A program made the translations under genes and the position numbers. Of a stretch of DNA of 64,000 bases, positions 51,798 to 59,896 are shown piece after piece (within the stretch, counting starts at the first letter, position 1; each line of letters opens with the position of its first letter). The DNA comes from Prolixibacteraceae bacterium (GTDB taxonomy: Bacteria > Bacteroidota > Bacteroidia > Bacteroidales > Prolixibacteraceae), in NCBI GenBank assembly GCA_023229575.1, contig JALNYZ010000004.1, positions 62,001-126,000 on the forward strand. Reading direction: 5' to 3'. The notes beneath the pieces were generated by a model. That model saw only the letters and a program-made list of their open reading frames with translations. It searched no databases and was not told the origin of the DNA.

Positions 51798-51873
51798 GTT
51801 GAAAATTCAAAAATCAGCGTTTAGACAAATCAAATATCCGATCCATCCAAAAACATTCTGACCTACCATGAAA

Positions 51874-53073
51874 TCAGACCCGCAGAAAATCGAGCGGAAC
51901 ATCCTTCAATCTGGCGATATCAGAAATTTTGGCTTTGACATCAAACCCTGAGGCGCATTTGACCCGGCAAATATCGCACTGATCGCAAACCCTGTTTGCC
52001 AATCCGGCTTCTGCCAGCGTATGCCAGGCCTGCTCAGGATTCTTGTACCCATAGGCATACATGTAGCTCCTCATCACGGTAGGGATATCGAGGTTATGCG
52101 GACACTGGGAAAGGCATTTCTGACACTGCTGGCAATAGAGTGTTGGTTCTCCATTCAGACCAGCCAGATTCAGGTCCTTCAATTCCTGATCCGTCAATTT
52201 CAGATTATTGATCATGGAGAGGTTTTTCTTCAATTGATCTACTGTCGTCATACCTGAAACAACAGATGAAATATTCTTATTCTGCAATGCCCATTTGATA
52301 ACGGCATCTGTGTTGACAGCTGGTCCTGACTTATCCCGGAAAACACCTGCGGTGGTTTTCATGGCTACAATTCCCATTCCTGCTTTGACAGCATTGGCAA
52401 TTGATCCATTCAAAGCTTCAAGGTTTTGTATTTTGTAATTATAGGAAATCATTGCCACATCATATATGCCGGCTTCAGCAGCGGCATCAAGCGCTTCTAC
52501 GGTACCGCCGTGTGATGCAATACCAACAAAACGTATTTTGCCCTGTTTTTTGGCTGTTTCGAATGCTTTAAGAACAGCCTCATGCTGAACTGTTTCTTTC
52601 TTCGCGGCAAAAGGGAAAAGTACAATATCAATATAATCCAGTCCAAAACGTGTCAGGCTACCCTCAACCTTTTTCAAATACGATTCTGCAGTGAATGAAC
52701 TTGAGAGGAGCCCTGTTCTTTTATCAATTCCGTCAGGAATAGCGGCCGTTCCGATCACATAAGAATCCCGGGGCAAACCTTTCAGGCCTTCACCTACAAG
52801 GATTTCATTGTTTCCTTCCCCGTAATAGGTGGCAGAAAAGAAGAGTTTGACCCCGGCATCATAGGCTGCCCTTACGATGCCAGTACCGGTAACATTACCT
52901 GTACCGATACTTATTAACGGGGTATTTATGCCGGTTTTGCCAAGCAGACGGGTCGGAAGGCCGGAATGATCGGCTTTACCTGCAGCTAAACTCAAATGCG
53001 TTGGCATAAGCGCTGCCCCTGAAAGACCGATCATACTCTTTTTCAGGAACTGACGACGATCATTGTTTTCCAT
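51874..53073 (-). CDS. Tat-type aldo/keto reductase with two 4Fe-4S motifs
   Basis: I start at MENNDRRQFLKKS; an in-frame ATG nine codons earlier is possible. RRQFLKK followed by a hydrophobic stretch is a twin-arginine signal, so the folded enzyme is probably exported. The middle is an aldo/keto reductase barrel. The C-terminus adds two cysteine clusters: CQQCQKCLSQCP (about 325) and CDQCDICRVKC (about 365), each fitting a 4Fe-4S centre. Known soluble relatives of this fusion are cytoplasmic or of unknown role. The length of about 399 residues is normal for the Fe-S type. Confidence 0.82.
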   Translation of the reverse strand: MENNDRRQFLKKSMIGLSGAALMPTHLSLAAGKADHSGLPTRLLGKTGINTPLISIGTGNVTGTGIVRAAYDAGVKLFFSATYYGEGNNEILVGEGLKGLPRDSYVIGTAAIPDGIDKRTGLLSSSFTAESYLKKVEGSLTRFGLDYIDIVLFPFAAKKETVQHEAVLKAFETAKKQGKIRFVGIASHGGTVEALDAAAEAGIYDVAMISYNYKIQNLEALNGSIANAVKAGMGIVAMKTTAGVFRDKSGPAVNTDAVIKWALQNKNISSVVSGMTTVDQLKKNLSMINNLKLTDQELKDLNLAGLNGEPTLYCQQCQKCLSQCPHNLDIPTVMRSYMYAYGYKNPEQAWHTLAEAGLANRVCDQCDICRVKCASGFDVKAKISDIARLKDVPLDFLRV

Positions 53074-53190
53074 GGCTGAATTAATTGGTTTATGCGACAT
53101 TTGGTGAATTCACATCATATCAATGACATAAATATAATCCTAAGAGAATATTTCCTCCAGATAGTCAAATATAATTATAATTCTGCTTAT

Positions 53191-54423
53191 TTAAATAACC
53201 CTTGCGGTTTCACCATGAATATGAAAATCCAACCCATTTTTTTGTATTGCGTCAGTTACCTTGACCTCAACAAACCTGTCAATCGCATGCAGCATTCCCC
53301 AAGTGAAAGAGCTTGCCCAAATTATAGCGACCAAAAGCGCTGATAACTCTTTGAATAATAATTCAAACCCACCTCCGTAAAACAGTCCGTCTGGCGTGCC
53401 CGGATTGATCATTTTTGTGGCAAACAACCCCAGCAAAATGGTTCCAAAAACACCGCCAACGCCATGTACCCCCCAAACATCCAGGGCATCGTCCCATTTC
53501 ATGCTGTTCTTAAATTCAACTGCGCGATAACATACAAAACCAGACATTGTCCCTATGATGGCCGCCGATCCTACTGTCACATAACCGGCTGCCGGGGTTA
53601 TGGTCGCAAGTCCGGCTACGGCTCCCGTCATCAATCCAATAAAGGTGGGTTTCTTTTTGCCGCTGTTCCATTCAATCAACAACCACGTAACCGCCGCAAA
53701 TGAAGCAGAAACGTCTGTATTGATAAAAGCAGCAACAGTAATATCATCTATATCGAGTTCGCTCCCTGCATTAAAGCCATACCAGCCAAACCAAAGCAAT
53801 GTTGTTCCAATTGCAACCAATGGAATATTATTGGGTTGATGTTCGCCCCCTTTTCTTTTCCCAACATAAATTGTAGCGACAAGCGCTGCAAAACCGGCGG
53901 TAGCATGAACAACAATTCCCCCTGCAAAATCGAGTACACCCCACTGCTGAAGAATTCCGCCTCCCCATATCATGTGTACAAAGGGGTAATAGACAAATAT
54001 CTGCCAAAAAATCAAAAAGAAGACATAGGCTTTAAAAGTTACCCTATTGATAAAAGCCCCGGTGATTAAGGCAGGAGTAATGATGGCAAACATCATCTGA
54101 TAAGCAAAGAATATATATTCAGGGAAAGCCTTGCCTGGCATGATTGTCTTAGGTGTAATTCCGTGTAGAAAAGCTTTGTCCAAATTTCCTATTATACCAA
54201 AGAAATCAGTTCCGTTGGCCAGGGTGCCGCTAAAACAGAGTGAATATCCAAAACTAAACCACAAAACAGTGGTCAGCCCCAGTGAGACAAAACTCTGCAT
54301 CATGATGTTCAGAATGTTCTTCTTATTTCCCAAACCTCCGTAAAAGAATGCAAGGCCCGGTGTCATTAGCATGACAAGACTGGTTGCCAGAACCATAAAT
54401 GTAGTTACTCCTTTGTCAATCAT
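53191..54423 (-). CDS. amtB: ammonium transporter
   Basis: The protein is 410 residues from the ATG at 54423 (MIDKGVTTFMVLATS); a start at 54477 would add 18 residues without similarity. It has about eleven helices and the Amt signature (DFAGGIVVHATAGFAALVA, followed by HQPNNIPLVAIGTTLLWFGWYGFNAGS). The pore histidine twin (VVHATAG and WGVHGVGG) is present. It imports ammonium or ammonia. The usual partner glnK is not adjacent in this window, so nitrogen control cannot be read. The gene is monocistronic. Confidence 0.9.
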   Translation of the reverse strand: MIDKGVTTFMVLATSLVMLMTPGLAFFYGGLGNKKNILNIMMQSFVSLGLTTVLWFSFGYSLCFSGTLANGTDFFGIIGNLDKAFLHGITPKTIMPGKAFPEYIFFAYQMMFAIITPALITGAFINRVTFKAYVFFLIFWQIFVYYPFVHMIWGGGILQQWGVLDFAGGIVVHATAGFAALVATIYVGKRKGGEHQPNNIPLVAIGTTLLWFGWYGFNAGSELDIDDITVAAFINTDVSASFAAVTWLLIEWNSGKKKPTFIGLMTGAVAGLATITPAAGYVTVGSAAIIGTMSGFVCYRAVEFKNSMKWDDALDVWGVHGVGGVFGTILLGLFATKMINPGTPDGLFYGGGFELLFKELSALLVAIIWASSFTWGMLHAIDRFVEVKVTDAIQKNGLDFHIHGETARVI

Positions 54424-54457
54424 AAAAATAAGGATTTTTAATAATGCATATTGGCGA

Positions 54458-54465
54458 CAAAAATA
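54458..54465 (-). promoter_or_regulatory. -7 box of amtB
   Basis: The minus strand reads TATTTTTG, an exact -7 match, about 35 bases upstream of the start I chose. This position inside the longer frame also favours the shorter start. A nearby stem (ACCCCC 54533-54538 / GGGGGT 54550-54555) has no clear role. Confidence 0.4.
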
Positions 54466-54650
54466 TACATTATGCATTTATATGCGATGAATATTACCAC
54501 CCAACTTCATTATTAGTAATTATTCTTAATACACCCCCCTGTTCAGGATGGGGGTAATTGCCAAATACATTCAGATAAAACACCTCCTTGGTAAAAACGA
54601 AAATCTCTCCTGTATAACATTTTTCAACTTCAGAACAAAAGTGGAAGCAC

Positions 54651-54680
54651 AAAAAAAGGGAGACCGAAATCGACCTCCCT
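54651..54680 (-). terminator. terminator of the sugar-isomerase-like gene
   Basis: AGGGAG/CTCCCT with inner CGA/TCG pairs, followed on the minus strand by seven T, 22 bases past the stop. Confidence 0.75.
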
Positions 54681-54701
54681 ATCTAATAACACTCGCAAAA
54701 T

Positions 54702-55607
54702 TTATTTCAAAATCTTGGTGGTAATGTTTTTGATACTGGTTTCAATCCCTTCAAACGGTTTTCCATTACCCTGATTGTCATCCTCAACAAAAAGATATTT
54801 CATTCCAGCTGTCTCTTTGGCAGTCAGAATCTTCTTGAAATCGATAACCCCTTCACCAACACTGCAGATATCATCTTTAATCACCTCAAAGAATGGTGGT
54901 TGATTGGTGCGCATGTCTTTAAAATGAAGCAATTGGAACCTGCCTGGATATTTCTTGAACATAGCGATCGGATCCTGTCCGGCCTTTGATGCCCAGAATA
55001 GATCCAACTCCATGGTAATTAGGTCTTTGTCCATTTCAGGCATGAAAATATCATAATAAGGGATTACTCCGTTAATTTTGACAAACTCAAAATTGTGGTT
55101 GTGATAGCCGAACTGGATTCCTACTCCTTTCATGATTTTACCTACTTTGTTCCAGTCGCCAATCATTTTTTTGTATTTCTCAATGGTCCGATCCTCATCG
55201 TTGATCCATGGTTGGATGCAATATTTCACACCCAGTTCCGCATGAGCGTCGGCCATAAGTTTTGCGCTTTCAACAGTAATACCTTTCGATTCAACTGCAG
55301 AGTGGCTGCTGAGCGAAACCATGCCTAAATCGGTGACAATCTTCTTGAATTCTGAAGGAGAAAAGCCATAAAATTTCCCTTCTGAATAACCTGCAAGTTC
55401 CAGATTCTTGTAGCCAATATCTGATACTTTTTTAAGGGTACCGCGCACATCGGCAGTCATGGCATCCCTGATGGTGTATAGCTGAATGCCAACGCCAAAA
55501 CGCTTACTATCCTCCGAAACACCCGGAAAACTTGTGGCAGAACTAAGAAGCATCATGCCAAGTGATCCCGTTGCCGAAATTTTTAAGAACTCTCTTCTGT
55601 TTTTCAT
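54702..55607 (-). CDS. Tat-exported sugar phosphate isomerase/epimerase-like protein
   Basis: The 301-residue protein begins MKNRREFLKISATGS, a twin-arginine signal (RREFLK), then a xylose-isomerase-like TIM barrel (AP_endonuc_2, PF01261): RFGVGIQLYTIRDAM, FGYHNHNFEFVK with its metal-binding His/Asn region, and a Glu in TMELDLFWASKAGQDP. Many Bacteroidota encode such exported members for sugar processing. The substrate is unknown. It is a single gene with its own terminator. Confidence 0.8.
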   Translation of the reverse strand: MKNRREFLKISATGSLGMMLLSSATSFPGVSEDSKRFGVGIQLYTIRDAMTADVRGTLKKVSDIGYKNLELAGYSEGKFYGFSPSEFKKIVTDLGMVSLSSHSAVESKGITVESAKLMADAHAELGVKYCIQPWINDEDRTIEKYKKMIGDWNKVGKIMKGVGIQFGYHNHNFEFVKINGVIPYYDIFMPEMDKDLITMELDLFWASKAGQDPIAMFKKYPGRFQLLHFKDMRTNQPPFFEVIKDDICSVGEGVIDFKKILTAKETAGMKYLFVEDDNQGNGKPFEGIETSIKNITTKILK

Positions 55608-55734
55608 AACTTTTATTGTTTGATGTTTGCTTTGTGTTGAAGGTATAAAAGTAATACTCTCAGTTCAAGTGCAACATTAACTTGGCATAAAATTACCAAA
55701 AAGGAGCTATGAAAGCCAAATTCTCCATTTTCTT

Positions 55735-56076
55735 TTATAGAATGTCCTTTTTTTTTGTCAGTCTGATTAATTTGTCAAACTGGAGCAATAAAAAAATTAC
55801 GACTATGGCCTGAATGACCAGACCCAATCTTTGAGCCGGAAAACCGAAAATGGTTTTGTTCATTTCTCCAACAACAATACTTAAGACCAATCCAAACAAT
55901 GTCCCAACAACAAAGAAGAACCAGGATAATTTGACATCCTTCAAAAATGAATGGGAAGTTTTCGCCTCTCTATGAATTTGCTGCATAAGCTTTTCTTCAA
56001 AATCATCGAAAGGCATTTTCACCCCGGATTTACCCATCAGCTCTTTGATGAATTTATCTTCCTTTTCTATGCTCAT
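55735..56076 (-). CDS. small two-helix membrane protein, ECF operon
   Basis: No named function. The 113-residue product has a polar N-terminal segment (1 to about 48, with KFIKELMGKSGVKMPFDDFEEKLMQQI) and two hydrophobic helices (about 48-68 and 82-100). Its start overlaps the stop of the ECF sigma factor gene by four bases. That position is typical for an anti-sigma factor, and the acidic N-terminal half could bind sigma; but no ZAS motif is visible, so this remains a possibility. Confidence 0.6.
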   Translation of the reverse strand: MSIEKEDKFIKELMGKSGVKMPFDDFEEKLMQQIHREAKTSHSFLKDVKLSWFFFVVGTLFGLVLSIVVGEMNKTIFGFPAQRLGLVIQAIVVIFLLLQFDKLIRLTKKKDIL

Positions 56077-56633
56077 ATTTTACTCCATGTAAGTTCACTT
56101 TCCATCATCGTCTTCACAACAACCAATAAATGTTTTCTCGCCCGGTGCAATATTACTTTTACATTGGTTTCTGACCATCCTGTAAGATTCGTTATCTGAT
56201 CAACGCTATTCCCTTCCAAATAAAACAATTGCAATAAAAGGCACTCTTTTGAAGGGATTTTTTTAAGCGATTCGACCACAAGAAACCTTTGTTCATCACT
56301 ATTCAACCCTTTGAACGTATCTTCAAAATCTTCAATTGCAGGAAGAATTTGATTGGTTGGCAATACTATCTCTTCCCTCATTTTCTTGAGCCTTTTAAAC
56401 GCTTCATTGATCAGGATCCGGCAAAACCATGTTTTGAAATTTGATCTTTCTTTCAAAGAAGAGAGGTTCCTATATGACTTGATAAAAGCTTCCTGAACTA
56501 TTTCTTCGGCCTCAAATTCGTTTTTAACAACAGAAACAGCAACTGAAAATGCCAGGTCTTTGTACTTCCGTATAAAATACCTGAAATCGTCTGAGCTGCC
56601 GTTTAAAACTCTTTGGATGTAAACCGAATCCAT
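56073..56633 (-). CDS. ECF-type RNA polymerase sigma factor
   Basis: The protein is 186 residues from ATG 56633 (MDSVYIQRVLNGSSDDF). An ATG 14 codons upstream would overlap the upstream gene. Region 2 (about 10-80) holds FRYFIRKYKDLAFSVAVSVV and EIVQEAFIKSYRNL, and region 4 (about 115-180) holds KECLLLQLFYLEGNSVDQITNLTGWSETNVKVILHRARKHL. It would direct RNA polymerase to a stress- or signal-specific set of promoters. It lies between a DUF6249-like gene (7 bp) and a small membrane protein gene (4-bp overlap). Confidence 0.88.
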   Translation of the reverse strand: MDSVYIQRVLNGSSDDFRYFIRKYKDLAFSVAVSVVKNEFEAEEIVQEAFIKSYRNLSSLKERSNFKTWFCRILINEAFKRLKKMREEIVLPTNQILPAIEDFEDTFKGLNSDEQRFLVVESLKKIPSKECLLLQLFYLEGNSVDQITNLTGWSETNVKVILHRARKHLLVVVKTMMESELTWSKI

Positions 56634-56640
56634 TGGATGG

Positions 56641-56991
56641 TTACCGTTCTTTGGGTTTATCGATAAAATGTCCAATCACAGCACCAAGTCCGCCAAAAAA
56701 CATCATAAAACCGAAGATCGCCATTTCCATTTCAGCTCCAAAATTTTGTATTCCAATGATTTCACGTAATGGAAATACCATGCAGAAACCAAACCCTACT
56801 CCGGTAATGGTCATTCCCAATTTTAACCAAGGGAAGCGATTTTCCCGTGCTTTAAAAACCTCAGATAAATCAGCGTTTTTTTCAATCAGCGCCATCCGCT
56901 CTTTGTGCCGCGCCTGAAGGTAAAAATACCATCCCAATAAAATACTGGCAAAAAAGCCCAACCATACCAGGTAAAATGCAAAATCGTCCAT
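56641..56991 (-). CDS. DUF6249-like small membrane protein
   Basis: The 116-residue product has an N-terminal membrane helix (LVWLGFFASILLGWYFYL), a short ARHKERMALIEKNADLSEV segment, and two further hydrophobic helices (about 55-75 and 80-105, with a Gly-rich MMFFGGLGAVIGH end). This is the common Bacteroidota DUF6249 pattern. Such genes are often next to ECF sigma genes. Function is unknown; it may be part of a sensing complex with the two downstream products. Confidence 0.65.
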   Translation of the reverse strand: MDDFAFYLVWLGFFASILLGWYFYLQARHKERMALIEKNADLSEVFKARENRFPWLKLGMTITGVGFGFCMVFPLREIIGIQNFGAEMEMAIFGFMMFFGGLGAVIGHFIDKPKER

Positions 56992-57120
56992 AATTATAAA
57001 ATTTAAGTTTCCTATTTTACCCTTAAGATCCCAGATAGAAGAAAAGGTTACAAATCTTTTGACTTATCTCCAAAATGAAGCGATTTTATCTTGTTGCATC
57101 TTTCAGAAGCAAGAAAAATC

Positions 57121-57154
57121 AAAAAGGCTGAAATCCATCGATTCCAGCCTTTTT
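57121..57154 (-). terminator. terminator of the TPR protein gene
   Basis: AAAAAGGCTG (57121-57130) pairs perfectly with CAGCCTTTTT (57145-57154), with four more inner pairs, giving a T run on the minus strand. Confidence 0.85.
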
Positions 57155-57185
57155 AGTCTTTAAGAAAATTCGTCAGTCCAGAATT

Positions 57186-57848
57186 TTATAAGGCTTTTAC
57201 CTGCTTTTCACAGGCTGCTTTCAACTCTTTGGCTTTGGTATCGGCAGGATTGAGTTCGATAGCCTTGTCGAAGGAGGGAATCGCATCGCTAAACTCTTTT
57301 CTGGCTTTGGCAATTTCTGCTTTGTACCCTGGATCATTGGCATCCTTAAATTTCTTGGTATTTACCTTATCGATGGCAGCTTTGAGCACCCCATTCCCTC
57401 CATTGTAATGTCCGACACCTTCCATCAAATAGTTCTTGGCAAGCTCCCCTTTGAAATTTGCATTGTCAGGATATTTGGCAATACCTTCGTTAACGGCCTT
57501 TAAATAGGCCTCGTTGTTTTTCTGAAATTTATACAGGAGAGCTACTTTAAAGGAGGCATCCGCTGCTTTGTAATTGTGCGCTGCGGCCAGATTGTAATAC
57601 TTAATCGCCTTGTCATAATCCTTAACCTGAATAGCGCAGTACCCACAATTGTAATACATGACTGAATCCTGAGGAGCCGTACCCCATACTGCCATTGCCT
57701 TTTCATAATTGCTTAGGGCTGTGGCATAATCTTTTGCATTTAACGCATCATTTCCAGCGTTTTGCAATTTAATCGATTCTTGGGCAAAAAGTGTCCCAAA
57801 ACAAAAAGAGACCAACAAAATCAAGGCAACTTTCTTCATAAACTTCAT
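57186..57848 (-). CDS. secreted TPR-repeat protein
   Basis: The 220-residue protein has a signal peptide (MKFMKKVALILLVSFCFGTLFAQ) and four to five tetratricopeptide repeats: ALNAKDYATALSNYEKAMAV, then QVKDYDKAIKYYNLAAAHN, FQKNNEAYLKAVNEGI and a C-terminal SFDKAIELNPADTKAKEL. TPR proteins bind other proteins and act as scaffolds. The partner is not evident, since the neighbours are unrelated. It is probably periplasmic. Confidence 0.85.
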   Translation of the reverse strand: MKFMKKVALILLVSFCFGTLFAQESIKLQNAGNDALNAKDYATALSNYEKAMAVWGTAPQDSVMYYNCGYCAIQVKDYDKAIKYYNLAAAHNYKAADASFKVALLYKFQKNNEAYLKAVNEGIAKYPDNANFKGELAKNYLMEGVGHYNGGNGVLKAAIDKVNTKKFKDANDPGYKAEIAKARKEFSDAIPSFDKAIELNPADTKAKELKAACEKQVKAL

Positions 57849-58064
57849 TGTTAGGGGTTTAAATAATTCGATACAGCTTTAGTTCCAAAATTTAATTTCC
57901 GGATTGAACCTAACTCTTTCAATACCCGCAGGTTATTTTCGATAATTGTATTGTGTCAGTTAGATTTTGTTATCCTCCCCAAAACTAAAAATAATTTAGG
58001 GAAAGCCAAATATCAGGGGGGATTTTTTATTTTTTGCATCGAAGGGCAAGACTTGAATCCCTAT

Positions 58065-59831
58065 TCAGCTCTCCCTCTTCCCATGGAGCAGGAGATTAAC
58101 AGCATCGTGCAGTGATCCGGCCTTGTTGACAGATCCGGCATTTACAAAGAAAATTTCATCTGCATTTTCGATGGTATTCAGGCGGTGGGCGATGATAATA
58201 CGGGTAGTGAATTTCGGTAGTTTGTTAAGTATCTCACCCAACAACTGCTCCGTAACGGTATCTATATTTGCAGTGGCCTCATCCAGAATCAGGAGTTTTG
58301 GCTTTCGTAAGACCACCCGGATAAATGCGATCAATTGCTTCTGCCCCAAACTGATCCCGTCGCCGGAGGATTTTATTTCTGCCATCAGGCCTCCGTCAAA
58401 ACGTTCCAGTAATCCATCCAGGCCGGATTCCGACAGCACTTTCGATAAATCGTCATTGGAGATGTCCTTGTAGCGGCAATTCCCGTAAAGGATGTTGTCG
58501 CGAATAGTCCCACTGAAAAGGAATGGCTCCTGTAGGATAAAGCCAATTGACTCCGAACGCTCGTCTGGCCGCATAGATCTGATATCCAAACCATTAAACA
58601 GAATTTTACCTGATGTTGGGTCATAAAGCCTTGCCATGAGCGAAGCCGTTGTTGTTTTGCCTCCACCGGTGGGCCCAACAAATGCATAGGTCTTACCTCG
58701 TTCCAAATCGAAGCTTACATTCCTTAGAATCTCATTCCCAGTATTGTAAGAGAAAGAGACATTGCGAAACGAAAGCAAACAGCAACTTTCTTCATTGTTG
58801 GATCGATCTAACACTTTTAGGTTATTTTCCAACAACAAAATCTGTGAGATGCGGTCCCAGCCAGCCAAAGCAACCTGGAAGTTTGCCCAAAGTGAGGCAA
58901 TCTGCCTGAGTGGATTGTAAAACTGCGCGATGTAGGCCAAAAAACTAATCAGAAGGCCTACCGTAAACTGACCGGTTGTTATCAGGTAGATGCCGAATGC
59001 CAGGACAACCATTTGACCAATGGAGGCCGAGAATCCGTATACAGGGGCAAATACATTGTTTGCAATGCCTGCATTTACTGCATTTTTGTAATTCTCCGCA
59101 TTGACATCTTCGAACCTTTTGCGGAAGTAATCCCGACGATTAAAGGCAACAATCACCTTGAAATTATTCAAACTTTCCTGAATTTCAGCGCTTAAGCTTC
59201 CGGTGCTCTTCATGTTCACCGAATTCCGGTTCTTTACCCAGGGCGAAATACTTCGGGTAAAAAACCATAGTACCAGCGCCGGCAACAGGGCTGCCAGTCC
59301 AAGTTTCAGGTTGATGGAAAGCAAAAAAACACCTGCCCCGACCATGGTAAAAATGCTGCTGATAAATTGGACCAGCGACTGTGAAAAGAACTGGTTAATT
59401 TTATCCGTGTCGCTGTTCACCCTCGAAATGAGATCACCTGCCTTATTCTGGTTGAAAAAATCGATCGGAAGCTCCTGTAGCTTGTTGAAAATAGAATTTC
59501 GCAAATTATAGAGCATACGTTGTCCAACCCTGCCCATCAATTGGGTTTGGGTATAGCCGCTCACCATGGCCAATAAATATACACCAAACAGGATCAGCGA
59601 ATAACGGAGCACCCCGTCGTATTGTTTGGTTACAATAAACTGATCCACTGCACGCCCCATCACGAATGGGCCAACAAGGTTTAGTCCTGCATTGATAAAA
59701 ATAAAAATCATGGCAATCCACAGGTTTTTACGCTCTTCGCCCATCAATGTCAGTAACTGCCTGAAAATATTCGTTGTACCTGCTTTAGTGCCCGGTTGTT
59801 GCTCCTTTTTTAAATTGAGATTGTAATTCAT
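58065..59831 (-). CDS. ABC exporter half-transporter with consensus ATP site
   Basis: The 588-residue protein has six membrane helices (about 30-320) and an ATPase domain. Walker A is GPTGGGKTT, the Walker B end is LLILDEATAN (catalytic Glu present), and the H-loop is IIAHRLNTI. The signature is altered: ISLGQKQ in place of LSGGQ. It pairs with the next gene upstream. The motifs predict that its own Walker A/B, with the partner's good LSGGQ, form the active site, while its ISLGQ contributes to the degenerate site. It exports an unknown substrate. Confidence 0.87.
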   Translation of the reverse strand: MNYNLNLKKEQQPGTKAGTTNIFRQLLTLMGEERKNLWIAMIFIFINAGLNLVGPFVMGRAVDQFIVTKQYDGVLRYSLILFGVYLLAMVSGYTQTQLMGRVGQRMLYNLRNSIFNKLQELPIDFFNQNKAGDLISRVNSDTDKINQFFSQSLVQFISSIFTMVGAGVFLLSINLKLGLAALLPALVLWFFTRSISPWVKNRNSVNMKSTGSLSAEIQESLNNFKVIVAFNRRDYFRKRFEDVNAENYKNAVNAGIANNVFAPVYGFSASIGQMVVLAFGIYLITTGQFTVGLLISFLAYIAQFYNPLRQIASLWANFQVALAGWDRISQILLLENNLKVLDRSNNEESCCLLSFRNVSFSYNTGNEILRNVSFDLERGKTYAFVGPTGGGKTTTASLMARLYDPTSGKILFNGLDIRSMRPDERSESIGFILQEPFLFSGTIRDNILYGNCRYKDISNDDLSKVLSESGLDGLLERFDGGLMAEIKSSGDGISLGQKQLIAFIRVVLRKPKLLILDEATANIDTVTEQLLGEILNKLPKFTTRIIIAHRLNTIENADEIFFVNAGSVNKAGSLHDAVNLLLHGKRES

Positions 59832-59896
59832 TTGACACAGAATAGTTTTTAACAGCCTTGTTCAAAATTTTTCTTCAATGGTAAGCTTGCCTTCAT

